Origin: Lachnospiraceae bacterium
GTDB taxonomy: Bacteria > Bacillota_A > Clostridia > Lachnospirales > Lachnospiraceae
Direction: 5' to 3'
Length of the DNA stretch: 7,690 nucleotides
Assembly (NCBI GenBank): GCA_900764695.1
Contig: CAAFOY010000096.1
Location: forward strand, 1 to 7,690
The first letter of the stretch is position 1, and the number at the start of each line of letters is the position of its first letter. The position numbers and the translations under genes are program-made. This document shows positions 1-6,053 of this stretch, in pieces. The notes below the pieces were generated by a model. The model had not been told where the DNA came from. It searched no databases and worked only from the letters and a program-made list of their open reading frames with translations.

Positions 1-16
1 AAGAATAAAAAAATCA

Positions 17-103
17 TTAGGATATTTGAGTCCTATAGAGTACAGACATAGACTTGGATTGGTCACTTAGATAGTCCAAGAAAATGTCCGCACCCTCGAC
101 TCT
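17..103 (-). other. Unassigned open stretch, possible IS3 orfB tail remnant
   Basis: No gene can be firmly called left of the operon terminator. On the minus strand a frame stays open for 28 codons and closes with TAA at 17-19 followed at once by TGA. Its last residues, MSVLYRTQIS, loosely resemble the MSPVxYRTQ-type ending of IS3-family OrfB transposases, but the residues before them do not fit that family. A 6-bp inverted repeat CTTGGA (53-58) / TCCAAG (75-80) lies inside the stretch. The similarity is too short to assign, and chance is a real possibility. Confidence 0.15.
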
Positions 104-148
104 AAAAATCCGGAAACTAAACTTATACTGTTATAATTTCCGGATTTT
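104..148 (-). terminator. Hairpin terminator ending the PTS operon
   Basis: A perfect 12-bp inverted repeat, AAAATCCGGAAA (105-116) and TTTCCGGATTTT (137-148), encloses a 20-nt loop that contains a second small repeat TTATA/TATAA. Read on the minus strand it begins 18 nt after the stop codon of the HAD gene and the distal arm ends in TTTTT, as expected of an intrinsic terminator. The A/T ends of the arms make it potentially bidirectional. Confidence 0.8.
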
Positions 149-166
149 ATAAATTAATTAACTTTT

Positions 167-946
167 TTAAATATAACCATTGTTTTTTAAGAAAGTATAT
201 ATTCCATCTTTCCTTGGTGCATCACATACATAATCTGCCATATGTTGCAATTTTTCAGAACCATCTATATCTTTAACTGCTATTCCTATTTTTGCATTTT
301 CAAGCATTTCCAAGTCATTCTCCTGATCTCCAAATGCCATATAATCATCTTCATTAAATCCATAGTATTTCATCAATTCACAAATGCCTGTTTGTTTAGA
401 TATTCCCTTTGCCATAACATCATAGCAAACTGTAGGACATGGCACAATTCGCGCTGAAATATCTTTTTCCAGTTCAGAAAAATCGTAACCCATAGGAGCG
501 AATATATTAATTTTCACAATCTCCTCACCTTTCCATTCTATATATGGTGGGATTTCTTCCTTATAATATTTTTTCCCCTCAACCAGACAATCAGTAATTT
601 CAGTAGCCAGATAAGGGCCCTCAACTGTGTCAAATATCAAAGACATATTCTTGTTATTACAATACTCTAATATTTTTTCTACATCTTCTCTCAAAAAGGG
701 AAAATCCTTTATGCATCGCAACGTGTTGTCATATATCGCAGCACCGTTATTCAAAACATATGCATCAAAAACAGATATATCTAAATCCTTTATACCACGT
801 ATACTGTTAATATCTCTTCCTGTAGCCAGTGCAACCTTATACCCGTTTTTTCTCAATTCCTCTATTGCTTTAATAGAAGAAGCCGGTATTTTTTTCTCTA
901 CGCAATCAATTAGCGTTCCATCCACATCAAAGAAAACTGCTTTCAT
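167..946 (-). CDS. Cof-type HAD-IIB family sugar-phosphate phosphatase
   Basis: The 259-residue product is a cytoplasmic HAD phosphatase of the Cof/YidA class, a family that typically dephosphorylates sugar phosphates. Visible motifs are motif I DVDGT at residues 7-11 (nucleophile Asp7, acid/base Asp9), motif II ALATGRD with Thr42, the motif III lysine Lys184 in GISKQTG, and motif IV FGDQEND at 205-211. The region between motifs II and III matches a C2B-type cap in size. A GTG two codons upstream (950-952) overlaps the AGGAGG ribosome site at 952-957, so ATG at 944-946 is chosen; it lies 5 nt after that site. The ribosome site overlaps the stop codon of the IIA gene, which implies translational coupling. 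It is the last gene of the PTS operon. A role in clearing excess phosphosugar is inferred from position; the substrate is unknown. Confidence 0.9.
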   Translation of the reverse strand: MKAVFFDVDGTLIDCVEKKIPASSIKAIEELRKNGYKVALATGRDINSIRGIKDLDISVFDAYVLNNGAAIYDNTLRCIKDFPFLREDVEKILEYCNNKNMSLIFDTVEGPYLATEITDCLVEGKKYYKEEIPPYIEWKGEEIVKINIFAPMGYDFSELEKDISARIVPCPTVCYDVMAKGISKQTGICELMKYYGFNEDDYMAFGDQENDLEMLENAKIGIAVKDIDGSEKLQHMADYVCDAPRKDGIYTFLKNNGYI

Positions 947-955
947 TTCCACCTC

Positions 956-1384
956 CTAAATTCCTTGCTGGTCTGTCTCCGTTTCCCTACACATTTCAAA
1001 TTTAAGAACCTGTTGTTTTCCTGTAGATATGGCAGTTTCAACTAACTCATCAAAATTTATGTCCATATCACGCATCATAACATTTTCAATCAGCATTCCT
1101 AAATTAGTACCACTTATTATTTTAATATTTTTACTACTCGTAGCAGCAAGTTCTGCTGAAATTTTAAATGGCGAGCCACCTACAATATCAGTAAAAAATA
1201 TAATATTTTTACATTCTTCTAATTTGTCTAAAGCCTCTGTTAACTTTGTCTCCAACTCTTCTGTTGAATAAGTATCCGGGAAATCTACTGCTTCCAGATT
1301 TTTCTGTTGTCCTGCAACCAGTTTCACTGCACTGGCAATTCCCGTAGCGAAATTGCTATGTCCTGTTATAATAATTCCTACCAT
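956..1384 (-). CDS. PTS mannose/sorbose-family EIIA component
   Basis: The 142-residue product matches the length and motifs of a free-standing EIIA-Man domain. The sequence begins VGIIITGHSNFATG, where His9 is the expected acceptor of phosphate from HPr, and TDIVGGSPF at about 65-73 is the family's conserved loop. It would act in the cytoplasm, passing phosphate from HPr to the IIB protein encoded at 1750-2223. AGGA at 1392-1395 lies 7 nt before the ATG. In related operons IIA is often beside or fused to IIB; here the two are separated by a truncated epimerase gene. Its stop codon overlaps the ribosome site of the HAD gene. Family assignment is firm; sugar specificity cannot be read from IIA. 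Confidence 0.93.
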   Translation of the reverse strand: MVGIIITGHSNFATGIASAVKLVAGQQKNLEAVDFPDTYSTEELETKLTEALDKLEECKNIIFFTDIVGGSPFKISAELAATSSKNIKIISGTNLGMLIENVMMRDMDINFDELVETAISTGKQQVLKFEMCRETETDQQGI

Positions 1385-1408
1385 TTATATATCCTGCCTA
1401 TTAATTAT

Positions 1409-1723
1409 TTATAAAACTCTTAATTTCTTAATTGTGTGAACGTAGTCACCCTTTCCAAAAAGCGAAGATGTTCCAAGAATAGAACCTTTTACACCTTTTT
1501 GATTCAATTTTTTTATTTTCTCTTCAGAAATTCCACCATCCACAACTATTTCATAATGATATTTTTTCCTATTTTGAATAAATTCCTCTATTTTTTCGTC
1601 AATATATTCTAAATATGATTGACCTGCAACCCCCGGATTAACGGTCATTATCATTACATAATCTACTATATGTAATATATTTTTTACAGTTTCAAATGAT
1701 TTTGTAAAGGTCCAAAATACCAT
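1409..1723 (-). pseudogene. Truncated ribulose-phosphate 3-epimerase family gene (C-terminal half)
   Basis: The 104 encodable residues correspond to the second half of a ribulose-phosphate/allulose-6-phosphate 3-epimerase, a (beta-alpha)8 barrel of about 220 residues. Recognisable parts are ETVKNIL at 11-17, MTVNPG at 26-31 followed by GQ at 34-35, and VDGGI at 61-65 with the catalytic Asp62. The N-terminal half, with the first catalytic Asp and the metal-binding His/Asp residues, is absent from the window. IIB ends only 26 nt upstream, so the missing part cannot lie there. The first six codons (MVFWTF) come from one arm of the hairpin at 1706-1746, and homology starts just after it, so the ATG at 1721-1723 was probably created by the deletion. 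The only Shine-Dalgarno-like sequence is AAAGGG, about 17 nt upstream and inside the stem. An intact half-barrel with a new role is possible but unlikely. The full-length ancestor probably processed the imported sugar phosphate. Confidence 0.8.
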
Positions 1724-1746
1724 TAATACAATATTTTGGACCCTTT
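1706..1746. repeat. Long inverted repeat at the EIIB/epimerase junction
   Basis: AAAGGTCCAAAATA (1706-1719) pairs with 1732-1746, which carries TATTTTGGAC and CCTTT with one extra C. This gives a 14-bp stem with a single bulge around a 12-nt loop. It fills the gap between the IIB stop and the epimerase fragment and overlaps the fragment's first codons. On the minus strand it is followed by ACAAAATC, not a T run, so it is not an obvious terminator. It may mark a deletion or excision scar, or serve as an RNA-processing or stability hairpin in the operon transcript. Confidence 0.7.
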
Positions 1747-1749
1747 AAT

Positions 1750-2223
1750 TTATATCTTGTATTTTCTGTCATTTGGAGTTATCTGGATATACACATCTAC
1801 TCCTTTTTCTTTCAGCCGTTTCAGACACGCCTCATCCTGATCATCCACGTAAACATGGACTTCATGAAGTATATGCTTACCTTCTGATTTATGCATGTTT
1901 CCTATATTGCAATGTTTAATAGGAACTCCGCCATCAACTAACTGTTCAATCACCTGTGGAGTTTTTGCGACAATAAATATCTTTTGTGAAGGAGCAGCCT
2001 TTCCAATAATCTCAATGGTCTTTTTTATTGAGAAAAATCTAATCTGAACTCCTACGGCATCTGCAGTCATTTTCATTAATGATTTTGATAACTCATCATT
2101 ACATGTTTCATCATCAACAACTAAAATTAAATTTGCACCACTTGCCGTAACCCAGACATTTCCAACCTGTCCATGCACCAAACGATTATCAACTCTTGTA
2201 AAAACAATGTTTATATCCGACAT
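1750..2223 (-). CDS. PTS mannose/sorbose-family EIIB component, Aga-like
   Basis: The 157-residue protein is a complete EIIB of the mannose/sorbose family, a cytoplasmic protein that takes phosphate from IIA and transfers it to the sugar bound by IIC/IID. The signature RVDNRLVHGQV places the phosphorylated His at residue 17. Further family blocks are GANLILVVDDE, a KMTADAVGVQIRFF block, KTPQVIEQLVDGGVP and NIGNMH. From memory the last two resemble AgaV, the N-acetylgalactosamine IIB of E. coli, more than mannose IIB, hinting at an amino-sugar substrate. AGGAGG at 2233-2238 lies 9 nt before the ATG. The gene sits 13 nt after IID, as expected for a co-translated PTS cluster. Confidence 0.93.
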   Translation of the reverse strand: MSDINIVFTRVDNRLVHGQVGNVWVTASGANLILVVDDETCNDELSKSLMKMTADAVGVQIRFFSIKKTIEIIGKAAPSQKIFIVAKTPQVIEQLVDGGVPIKHCNIGNMHKSEGKHILHEVHVYVDDQDEACLKRLKEKGVDVYIQITPNDRKYKI

Positions 2224-2236
2224 ACCACATTTCCTC

Positions 2237-3043
2237 CTATAACCATCCTAATAATGACATTAATATTGCAAATGCTATTATTGCTAAAATTAGTACTACT
2301 ATGCTTACCTTCTTCTTTTTGAAGATATAATATAGTATACCAACAAACAATGCTGGAAGCAAATTAGGGATAACTGAATCGAAGATTGATTGTACTCCAA
2401 CAGTACCAAACAATTTTAATTTTTCCGGGAACTCAAAAGTTACATAACTTGGAATCATTGCTCCAACTACCATTACACCAAGAATACCTGCACCTTTAGT
2501 TAATGCTTTGGCATTTTCTGTTAATTTAGATATTGCTCCACTTCCCAGTTTGTATCCGGCTTTTAGGAAAAATACTCTTGAAACTGCCATTAAAATCCAA
2601 AATGCCAGGAAGAATATCGGTCCTAATATTGAATGCTGTTTACACAATGAGGCTGCTATACTTCCGCTAATAGGTAATAATGTAAACCAAAATATTGCAT
2701 CACCGATACCTGCAAAAGATCCAAAAAGACCGGTTTTCATATTTTTTATTAATTTTCTATCAGCTCTATTTTCTTCCATTGATAGAACTAATCCCATCAG
2801 AAAAGATGCGGCATGTTGTTCCGTATTTATAAAGTCAACACCGTACTCATCCAACGCCTTGCTTACTTCTTCACTATCTTTTCCATGTATTTTCTCTAAT
2901 CCTGGAAGTATGCTCCAGCCGAAACTATTACCCTGCATTTTTTCAAAGGTAAATCCTGTCTGGTAGAACATCGACCTTAAACCCAAATTTTTTAAATCTT
3001 TATTGGTAAGTTTATTTGTTGTCTCATTATATTCCTTCGCCAT
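2237..3043 (-). CDS. PTS mannose/sorbose-family EIID component
   Basis: The 268-residue product is an EIID membrane component, which forms the sugar channel with IIC. It has a long cytoplasmic N-terminal part with GFTFEKMQGNSFGWSILPGL at 30-49 and FINTEQHAASFLMGL at 71-85, then GLFGSFAGIGDAIFW at 105-119. Hydrophobic spans follow at about 138-162, 184-203, 222-241 and 246-268. Several starts are possible: GTG at 3050-3052 overlaps the AGGAGG site (3052-3057), ATG at 3044-3046 is 5 nt after it and ATG at 3041-3043 is 8 nt after it. The last is chosen because its spacing matches other genes of the operon. The start and ribosome site lie inside the end of the IIC gene, so translation is probably coupled. 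Confidence 0.92.
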   Translation of the reverse strand: MAKEYNETTNKLTNKDLKNLGLRSMFYQTGFTFEKMQGNSFGWSILPGLEKIHGKDSEEVSKALDEYGVDFINTEQHAASFLMGLVLSMEENRADRKLIKNMKTGLFGSFAGIGDAIFWFTLLPISGSIAASLCKQHSILGPIFFLAFWILMAVSRVFFLKAGYKLGSGAISKLTENAKALTKGAGILGVMVVGAMIPSYVTFEFPEKLKLFGTVGVQSIFDSVIPNLLPALFVGILYYIFKKKKVSIVVLILAIIAFAILMSLLGWL

Positions 3044-3812
3044 CATCTTCACCTCCTGTTACTACTGATGTTGTTTTTGCCTCTTTGTCTCTCATAAAAT
3101 CAATCAGTACTAATGCAATTGCAAATAAAGCTACTGGTAAAACATTGTCAGGTTTCATAATGCTCATAATTAAAAATCCGATAATCAGATATGGAACATT
3201 TTCTTTTTTCACCATTACCTTTAACAATAGTGCAAGTCCAAGTCCCGGTAAAAGTCCTCCTGCTATTTCAAATCCGTGTGAAACGAATTCAGGGAATGAA
3301 TTAACAAACTTTGATAATACATTCTGTAATGCATATGTGCTTAAGAATGCAACTACTGCATAAAGTGATGTTAAAATAATTTCAGGTAGGAACACATAAA
3401 ACTTAAATTTTTTAATGTCATTTTGTTTTATTGCCTGCTCTACCTTTACGTTAAATCCTGAGAACAATGACTGACACGCGATAACGATCCACTGCATAAG
3501 CAATGCGAATGGTAAACTAAGTCCTAAAGCTGTTTCTGCCGATACTCCGCTCTTATAAGCCAAAACAACTGTCATAAGTCCTGCAATCAATGCATTAGGT
3601 GGTACTGTTCCACCTACTGTTGTAAGTCCTAAATAGGACAATTCTGCTATTGCTCCGGCTTCCAAACCAAGTTTCCAATCTCCCAATACAAGCCCTGTCA
3701 CAAAACAGACGATAATAGGATGGAATACAAAGAAGCATTCCCATCTGGCATCCCACGCAAATGCAAATACAATCAGTGCCAGAATCAGTCCCTGTAACAA
3801 TGTAACACTCAT
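3027..3812 (-). CDS. PTS mannose/sorbose-family EIIC component
   Basis: The 261-residue protein is the EIIC permease, an integral membrane protein that binds and translocates the sugar together with IID. Family features include the block at residues 40-79 with GLVLGDWKLGLEAGAIAEL, LGLTTVGGTVPPN and Glu57, and hydrophobic spans at about 5-20, 26-44, 65-86, 95-117, 138-160, 182-200, 206-219 and 224-240. It ends in a short charged tail (TGGEDDGEGI) whose codons also carry the ribosome site for IID. AAGGAGG ends 7 nt before the ATG at 3810-3812. It follows the SIS gene by 26 nt in the same transcript. Membership of the Man/Sor/Aga family is clear. Assignment as an Aga-type permease rests mainly on the neighbouring IIB. 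Confidence 0.93.
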   Translation of the reverse strand: MSVTLLQGLILALIVFAFAWDARWECFFVFHPIIVCFVTGLVLGDWKLGLEAGAIAELSYLGLTTVGGTVPPNALIAGLMTVVLAYKSGVSAETALGLSLPFALLMQWIVIACQSLFSGFNVKVEQAIKQNDIKKFKFYVFLPEIILTSLYAVVAFLSTYALQNVLSKFVNSFPEFVSHGFEIAGGLLPGLGLALLLKVMVKKENVPYLIIGFLIMSIMKPDNVLPVALFAIALVLIDFMRDKEAKTTSVVTGGEDDGEGI

Positions 3813-3838
3813 AATTACACCTCCTTATTATTATTAAT

Positions 3839-4906
3839 TTAAAAAGTTACTGTAGTTTTTGATAAGCCAATAGGTTCATCCGGATTATATCCCCTTGCCA
3901 AAGATAAGAGACATGCAAATAATTGTGAAAACACAACCATTCCGAACACTCCTGCAACGCCTTCCGCTTCTTTCGGCAAAAGAACCGCTTCGTTAGCCAT
4001 TGTAATATATTTTTCATTATTTGTAACAACTAATGTACTAACAGAAAAATCCTTTTTTATTTTCTCAACAAGTTTTATTGTACTATCATTTGTTTTTTCG
4101 TCAGTCAAAAAGAATATTACAGGTATAAATCTTTTTGTAGTTGCTATTGGTCCATGTGGATAATCACAGGATGAATATGCCTTTGCGTTTGTATAACTTG
4201 CTTCCATTATTTTAAGTTCAGTTTCATTAGCAACTGCATAACTAAATCCTCTTCCCAGTAATAAAATATCCTGAACATTTCTAAACAAAGGAACGCTTTT
4301 CTTTACCTGTTCTTCTATATTCTTACACAAACTTTGTTCTATAATATCCGGTGCTTTTTTTATCTGTTCCAACACTTTTTCATCGTGTGAAAGCACTGCT
4401 GCAAATAATAGTGTTATTACCATTTGAGACATATACGACTTAGCTGCCGTGAAACTTGTCTCTTTTCCGCATTCACAATTAATATAATAATTTCCCACAT
4501 TTCTCATAAGACATTCGTGTTCATTGGTTACTGATACTGCAATGCCTCCCTGATTCTGGCATTTTTCCAGTACAGTATAAACGTCCTTTGCCTCACCACA
4601 TTGAGATACTCCGATTGTCAAAACATCTGACAAATCTAATTTTCCATCCAACAATGTTATTATTGAAGGGTAAGCCATCGATGTTAATTTATCGGTATAA
4701 ATCTCAAACGCATATTTTCCCACTAATAATGCATGCTCACTTGAACCTCTTCCTACTAAAAGAACCTTACTGATGTTCCTATTATCTACCTCTTTACATA
4801 TATTTTCTATTATAGGCAGATTCACATCAATTACATGTCTTATTATTTCCGGTTGTTCATGAACTTCTCTCCACATATTAGATTTACTTACATCGTACTC
4901 GTACAT
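3839..4906 (-). CDS. GlmS-like SIS-domain sugar-phosphate isomerase/deaminase or deglycase
   Basis: The 355-residue cytoplasmic protein has two SIS domains and corresponds to the isomerase half of glucosamine-6-phosphate synthase, without the glutaminase domain. SIS-1 (about 45-170) contains LLVGRGSSE, SQCGEAKDV at 101-109 and TSFTAAKSY at 150-158. SIS-2 (about 210-340) contains LLLGRGFSYAVANETELK and CDYPHGPIA. By motif alignment, residues used by E. coli GlmS are kept: Glu228, Lys232, Glu235 and His251, plus the C-terminal lysine Lys350 in DEPIGLSKTTVTF. It should therefore be an active aldose/ketose amino-sugar enzyme, such as a NagB-II-type deaminase or a fructosamine/glucoselysine-type deglycase. 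It is the first gene of the PTS operon and probably acts on the phosphosugar that the PTS delivers. AGGAG at 4916-4920 lies 9 nt before the ATG. Which reaction it catalyses is not decidable here. Confidence 0.88.
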   Translation of the reverse strand: MYEYDVSKSNMWREVHEQPEIIRHVIDVNLPIIENICKEVDNRNISKVLLVGRGSSEHALLVGKYAFEIYTDKLTSMAYPSIITLLDGKLDLSDVLTIGVSQCGEAKDVYTVLEKCQNQGGIAVSVTNEHECLMRNVGNYYINCECGKETSFTAAKSYMSQMVITLLFAAVLSHDEKVLEQIKKAPDIIEQSLCKNIEEQVKKSVPLFRNVQDILLLGRGFSYAVANETELKIMEASYTNAKAYSSCDYPHGPIATTKRFIPVIFFLTDEKTNDSTIKLVEKIKKDFSVSTLVVTNNEKYITMANEAVLLPKEAEGVAGVFGMVVFSQLFACLLSLARGYNPDEPIGLSKTTVTF

Positions 4907-4931
4907 TTATTAATTCTCCTTTCTTATTTTG

Positions 4932-4953
4932 TAACTTTGTAATGACAATGTTA
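4932..4953. promoter_or_regulatory. Candidate GntR/HutC operator (22-bp interrupted palindrome)
   Basis: TAAC (4932-4935) pairs with GTTA (4950-4953) and TTGT (4937-4940) with ACAA (4945-4948), with one mismatched pair between them and AATG at the centre. The core resembles the TTGT-N4-ACAA type of site bound by HutC-subfamily sugar regulators. It lies just downstream of the operon's -10 box at the predicted transcription start, so occupancy would block the PTS operon. Binding by the divergent regulator is inferred. Confidence 0.55.
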
Positions 4954-4954
4954 T

Positions 4955-4981
4955 ATTATAATATTTTTATTGAAATGTCAA
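4955..4981 (-). promoter_or_regulatory. Promoter of the SIS-PTS operon
   Basis: On the minus strand a perfect -35 box TTGACA (4976-4981) is followed after 15 nt by a perfect -10 box TATAAT (4955-4960). A 17-nt spacing is also possible with TAATAT. Transcription would begin near 4948, about 40 nt before the SIS start codon. No CcpA cre-like sequence (with its central CG) is visible in 4907-5051. Confidence 0.7.
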
Positions 4982-4988
4982 CCTTTTT

Positions 4989-5017
4989 TTGCTAATATTT
5001 TATTAAGAGCATATATA
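4989..5017 (+). promoter_or_regulatory. Promoter of the GntR-family regulator gene
   Basis: TTGCTA (4989-4994) and TATATA (5012-5017) are separated by 17 nt, a fair sigma-A-type promoter facing the regulator gene. The predicted start of transcription is near 5024, leaving a leader of about 28 nt. It is back-to-back with the PTS operon promoter. Confidence 0.5.
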
Positions 5018-5028
5018 GTCATAGCTCT
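5006..5028. promoter_or_regulatory. Inverted repeat over the regulator -10 box, possible autoregulatory site
   Basis: AGAGC (5006-5010) pairs with GCTCT (5024-5028), and the pairing can extend by TAT/ATA with one bulged A. The repeat brackets the -10 box and start region of the regulator gene, a typical place for an autorepression site. Its sequence differs from the palindrome at 4932-4953, so both may not bind the same protein. Confidence 0.35.
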
Positions 5029-5051
5029 GTTTACTAAAGGAGATTTTTATT

Positions 5052-5810
5052 ATGGATTATATTACAATTAACAAGTACTCTCTGGTTCCTCTATATTCAC
5101 AATTGAAAGAATCAATAAAAGAGGCAATTCAAAATGGTATCCTAAAACCAGGAGATAAACTTCCAACAGAACATGAAATATGTAACCATTTTAATCTGTC
5201 AAGAACCGTTACAAGACAGGCATTTTATGAATTAATGAGTGAAGGGTACATTGTCCGTTACAAGAGCCGCGGAACATTTGTTAACCAACAAAGTAAAGAG
5301 AATGTATTTTTTAAGGAAATTATTAGTTTTAATGATGAAATGAAAATGTATGGTTTTGAACCCAAGACGGAACTTATTTCTATTGAGAAATTTATTTGCA
5401 ATGACTACATTGCTGAGAAATCAGAATTTAACGTTGGAGATGAATTAATTAGAATTCAACGATTAAGATACAGAAACGATGATCCTATTGTTTTTGTTGA
5501 TGGATATTACCGGGCTTCTGATATTCCCGAAATCGAAAAACATGATTTAGAAAAAGAATCTATGTTTTACATTTTAGAAAAATATTATAACATAAAAGTC
5601 ATGCATACAAAAAAAAGATTTATGGCGCGAATAGTTGAAGACAAATATGCCAATTATTTGTCCATAAAGAAAAAGTCTGCTGTTCAGTATGTAGAAAGTA
5701 AAGAATATAATCAACAGGACGAATTTGTTTCTTTTGATATTTCTATTTATGTGGGGGAAAAAAATATATTTGAGACAGAAATTAACAATCTTCCCAAAAC
5801 TCTCCAATAG
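5052..5810 (+). CDS. GntR-family (HutC subfamily) transcriptional regulator with UTRA domain
   Basis: The 252-residue protein has an N-terminal winged helix-turn-helix at about 10-77: PLYSQLKESIKEAI, the diagnostic KPGDKLPTEHEI at 32-43, recognition-helix residues SRTVTRQAFYEL at 50-61, and a wing ending GTFV at 74-77. The rest, about 95-245, fits a UTRA ligand-binding domain, which in HutC-type regulators senses phosphosugars or related small molecules. AAAGGAG lies 9 nt before the ATG. It is transcribed divergently from the PTS operon and is most likely its repressor, released by the imported sugar phosphate; this role is inferred from context. Activation instead of repression cannot be excluded. 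Confidence 0.92.
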   Translation: MDYITINKYSLVPLYSQLKESIKEAIQNGILKPGDKLPTEHEICNHFNLSRTVTRQAFYELMSEGYIVRYKSRGTFVNQQSKENVFFKEIISFNDEMKMYGFEPKTELISIEKFICNDYIAEKSEFNVGDELIRIQRLRYRNDDPIVFVDGYYRASDIPEIEKHDLEKESMFYILEKYYNIKVMHTKKRFMARIVEDKYANYLSIKKKSAVQYVESKEYNQQDEFVSFDISIYVGEKNIFETEINNLPKTLQ

Positions 5811-5842
5811 CACACAACTTATTATTTTTAAATTATCCAATA

Positions 5843-5861
5843 CCACCGGCTTAGCCGGTGG
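5843..5861. repeat. Perfect GC-rich hairpin after the regulator gene
   Basis: CCACCGGC (5843-5850) and GCCGGTGG (5854-5861) form an 8-bp perfect stem with a TTA loop, starting 33 nt after the regulator stop codon. It is far richer in GC than its surroundings. Neither strand shows a T run after it, so it is a poor intrinsic terminator. Similar CACCGGC...GCCGGTG hairpins occur at IS200/IS605-type element ends, and TTAC follows 1 nt downstream, but no transposase or TnpB remains nearby. The identity is open. Confidence 0.6.
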
Positions 5862-5880
5862 CTTACATTTCTTATACGAC

Positions 5881-5926
5881 AAAAAAACCCTTGTTTAAAG
5901 GAATCCCTTTAAACAAAGGTTTTTTA
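5881..5926 (-). terminator. Terminator of tRNA-Trp, probably bidirectional
   Basis: The arm at 5888-5901 (CCCTTGTTTAAAGG) pairs with 5906-5919 (CCTTTAAACAAAGG) around a 4-nt loop, with one C-A mismatch. A-T pairs extend the base of the stem through the A run at 5881-5887 and the T run at 5920-5925. On the minus strand it begins 5 nt after the tRNA 3' end and finishes in TTTTTTT. On the plus strand it can also stop transcription from the regulator gene. Confidence 0.85.
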
Positions 5927-5930
5927 ATAA

Positions 5931-6001
5931 CAGGGGTGGTAGGAATCGAACCCACCTCTGGAGTTTTGGAGACTCTTATTCTACCGATGAACTACACCCC
6001 T
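5931..6001 (-). tRNA. tRNA-Trp (anticodon CCA)
   Basis: A complete 71-nt cloverleaf can be folded by hand. The acceptor AGGGGTG pairs with CACCCCT in all seven positions and has the discriminator G typical of bacterial tRNA-Trp. The D arm is GTTC/GAAT, the anticodon loop is CTCCAAA with anticodon CCA, and the T arm is GTGGG/CCTAC around TTCGATT. The anticodon stem AGAGT/ACTCC has four pairs and an A-C mismatch at its outer end. The CCA tail is not encoded, as TTA follows the discriminator. It is a lone tRNA with its own promoter and terminator. Confidence 0.95.
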
Positions 6002-6024
6002 ATCTGCAATTTTGCACAAGGATA

Positions 6025-6053
6025 TTTATACCATAATTGCGTAGAGATGTCAA
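6025..6053 (-). promoter_or_regulatory. Promoter of tRNA-Trp
   Basis: On the minus strand TTGACA (6048-6053) is followed after exactly 17 nt by TATAAA (6025-6030), with a TG one base upstream of the -10 box (extended -10). Transcription would start near 6018, giving a leader of about 17 nt that contains a small TGCAA/TTGCA repeat. It is among the strongest promoters in the window, as expected for a stable RNA. Confidence 0.8.

Noticed and set aside
950..952. GTG start for the HAD gene (two codons longer)
   Set aside because: The GTG overlaps the AGGAGG ribosome binding site; ATG at 944-946 follows that site at a workable distance and begins the conserved HAD motif normally.
2508..2966. Long open frame antisense to the EIID gene (plus strand)
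   Set aside because: It is an overlap artefact of a well-supported membrane protein gene, with no ribosome site or recognisable family.
3050..3052. GTG start for the EIID gene
   Set aside because: It overlaps its own ribosome binding site; ATG codons at 3044-3046 and 3041-3043 are better placed.
3016..3363. Open frame antisense to the EIIC gene
   Set aside because: A shadow frame with low-complexity Ser/Pro content and no independent support.
4907..5051. CcpA cre site in the PTS promoter region
   Set aside because: The cre consensus needs a central CG, and I see no CG dinucleotide in this interval.
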